Origin: CAZAIO01 sp964485235
GTDB taxonomy: Bacteria; Chloroflexota; Dehalococcoidia; GIF9; UBA5629
Direction of reading: 5' to 3'
NCBI GenBank assembly: GCA_964485235.1
Contig: CAZAIO010000072.1
Location: forward strand, 1-13,245
DNA length: 13,245 nt
The notes beneath the pieces are model-generated. The model was not told where the DNA came from. It did not search any database and saw nothing but the letters and a program-made list of their open reading frames with translations. The position numbers and the translations under genes are program-made. This document shows positions 13,233 to 13,245 of the stretch, piece by piece; the first letter of the stretch is position 1, and each line of letters starts with the position of its first letter.

Positions 13233-13245
13233 TGAGATAACCTCC

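Noticed and set aside
1..13245. Mobile element, CRISPR array, tRNA or rRNA
   Set aside because: No transposase, integrase, spaced direct repeats, cloverleaf or rRNA-like sequence was recognised on either strand.

Overview
The window looks like a chromosomal stretch from an anaerobic bacterium. The evidence is a Tat-less cytoplasmic molybdopterin oxidoreductase, a 2-hydroxyacyl-CoA dehydratase-family Fe-S protein, a lipobox lipoprotein, GGAG-type ribosome binding sites and a UGA-decoded selenoprotein. The TackOD1-type protein and the 47-residue protein ending CCGHPGEPGC are reminiscent of uncultured Chloroflexota (Dehalococcoidia-like). That placement is an inference from gene content, not a database result.

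Layout. Positions 1-2427 (minus strand) hold a probable two-gene unit: a TackOD1 zinc-domain protein with two degenerate nuclease-like repeats, then a membrane-anchored family 2 glycosyltransferase that runs off the left edge. A divergent 446-nt intergenic region with a strong promoter and a long leader precedes an EgtD-type histidine methyltransferase (2874-3851, plus). This gene ends at a clear intrinsic terminator and converges on the next operon. Positions 3932-8814 (minus) hold the most striking locus: an 1144-residue protein that joins a complete molybdopterin oxidoreductase to a complete NifS/IscS cysteine desulfurase in one reading frame, followed by a 2-hydroxyacyl-CoA dehydratase-family protein.

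To the right of a second divergent promoter region is a very short plus-strand gene (47 aa, 9066-9209) with its own promoter, an excellent Shine-Dalgarno and a hairpin over its last codons. Then come a DUF3467-like protein (minus), an alpha/beta hydrolase (plus), a lipoprotein of unknown function (plus), a bidirectional terminator, an Hsp20 chaperone (minus) and a HspR/GlnR-like MerR regulator (minus). At the right edge is a SelW/Rdx-family selenoprotein (minus) whose CxxU active site is encoded by an in-frame TGA, so ordinary ORF calling misses it.

How the parts may work together. The cysteine desulfurase fused to the molybdoenzyme suggests dedicated delivery of sulfur, either to the Mo cofactor or to a cluster or persulfide used in catalysis. 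The neighbouring dehydratase-family protein is likely co-transcribed and may share substrate or cluster chemistry. The Hsp20, MerR and SelW genes form a stress/redox group. The histidine methyltransferase would make hercynine, but no second ergothioneine enzyme is visible here. No tRNA, rRNA, CRISPR array or insertion sequence was seen.
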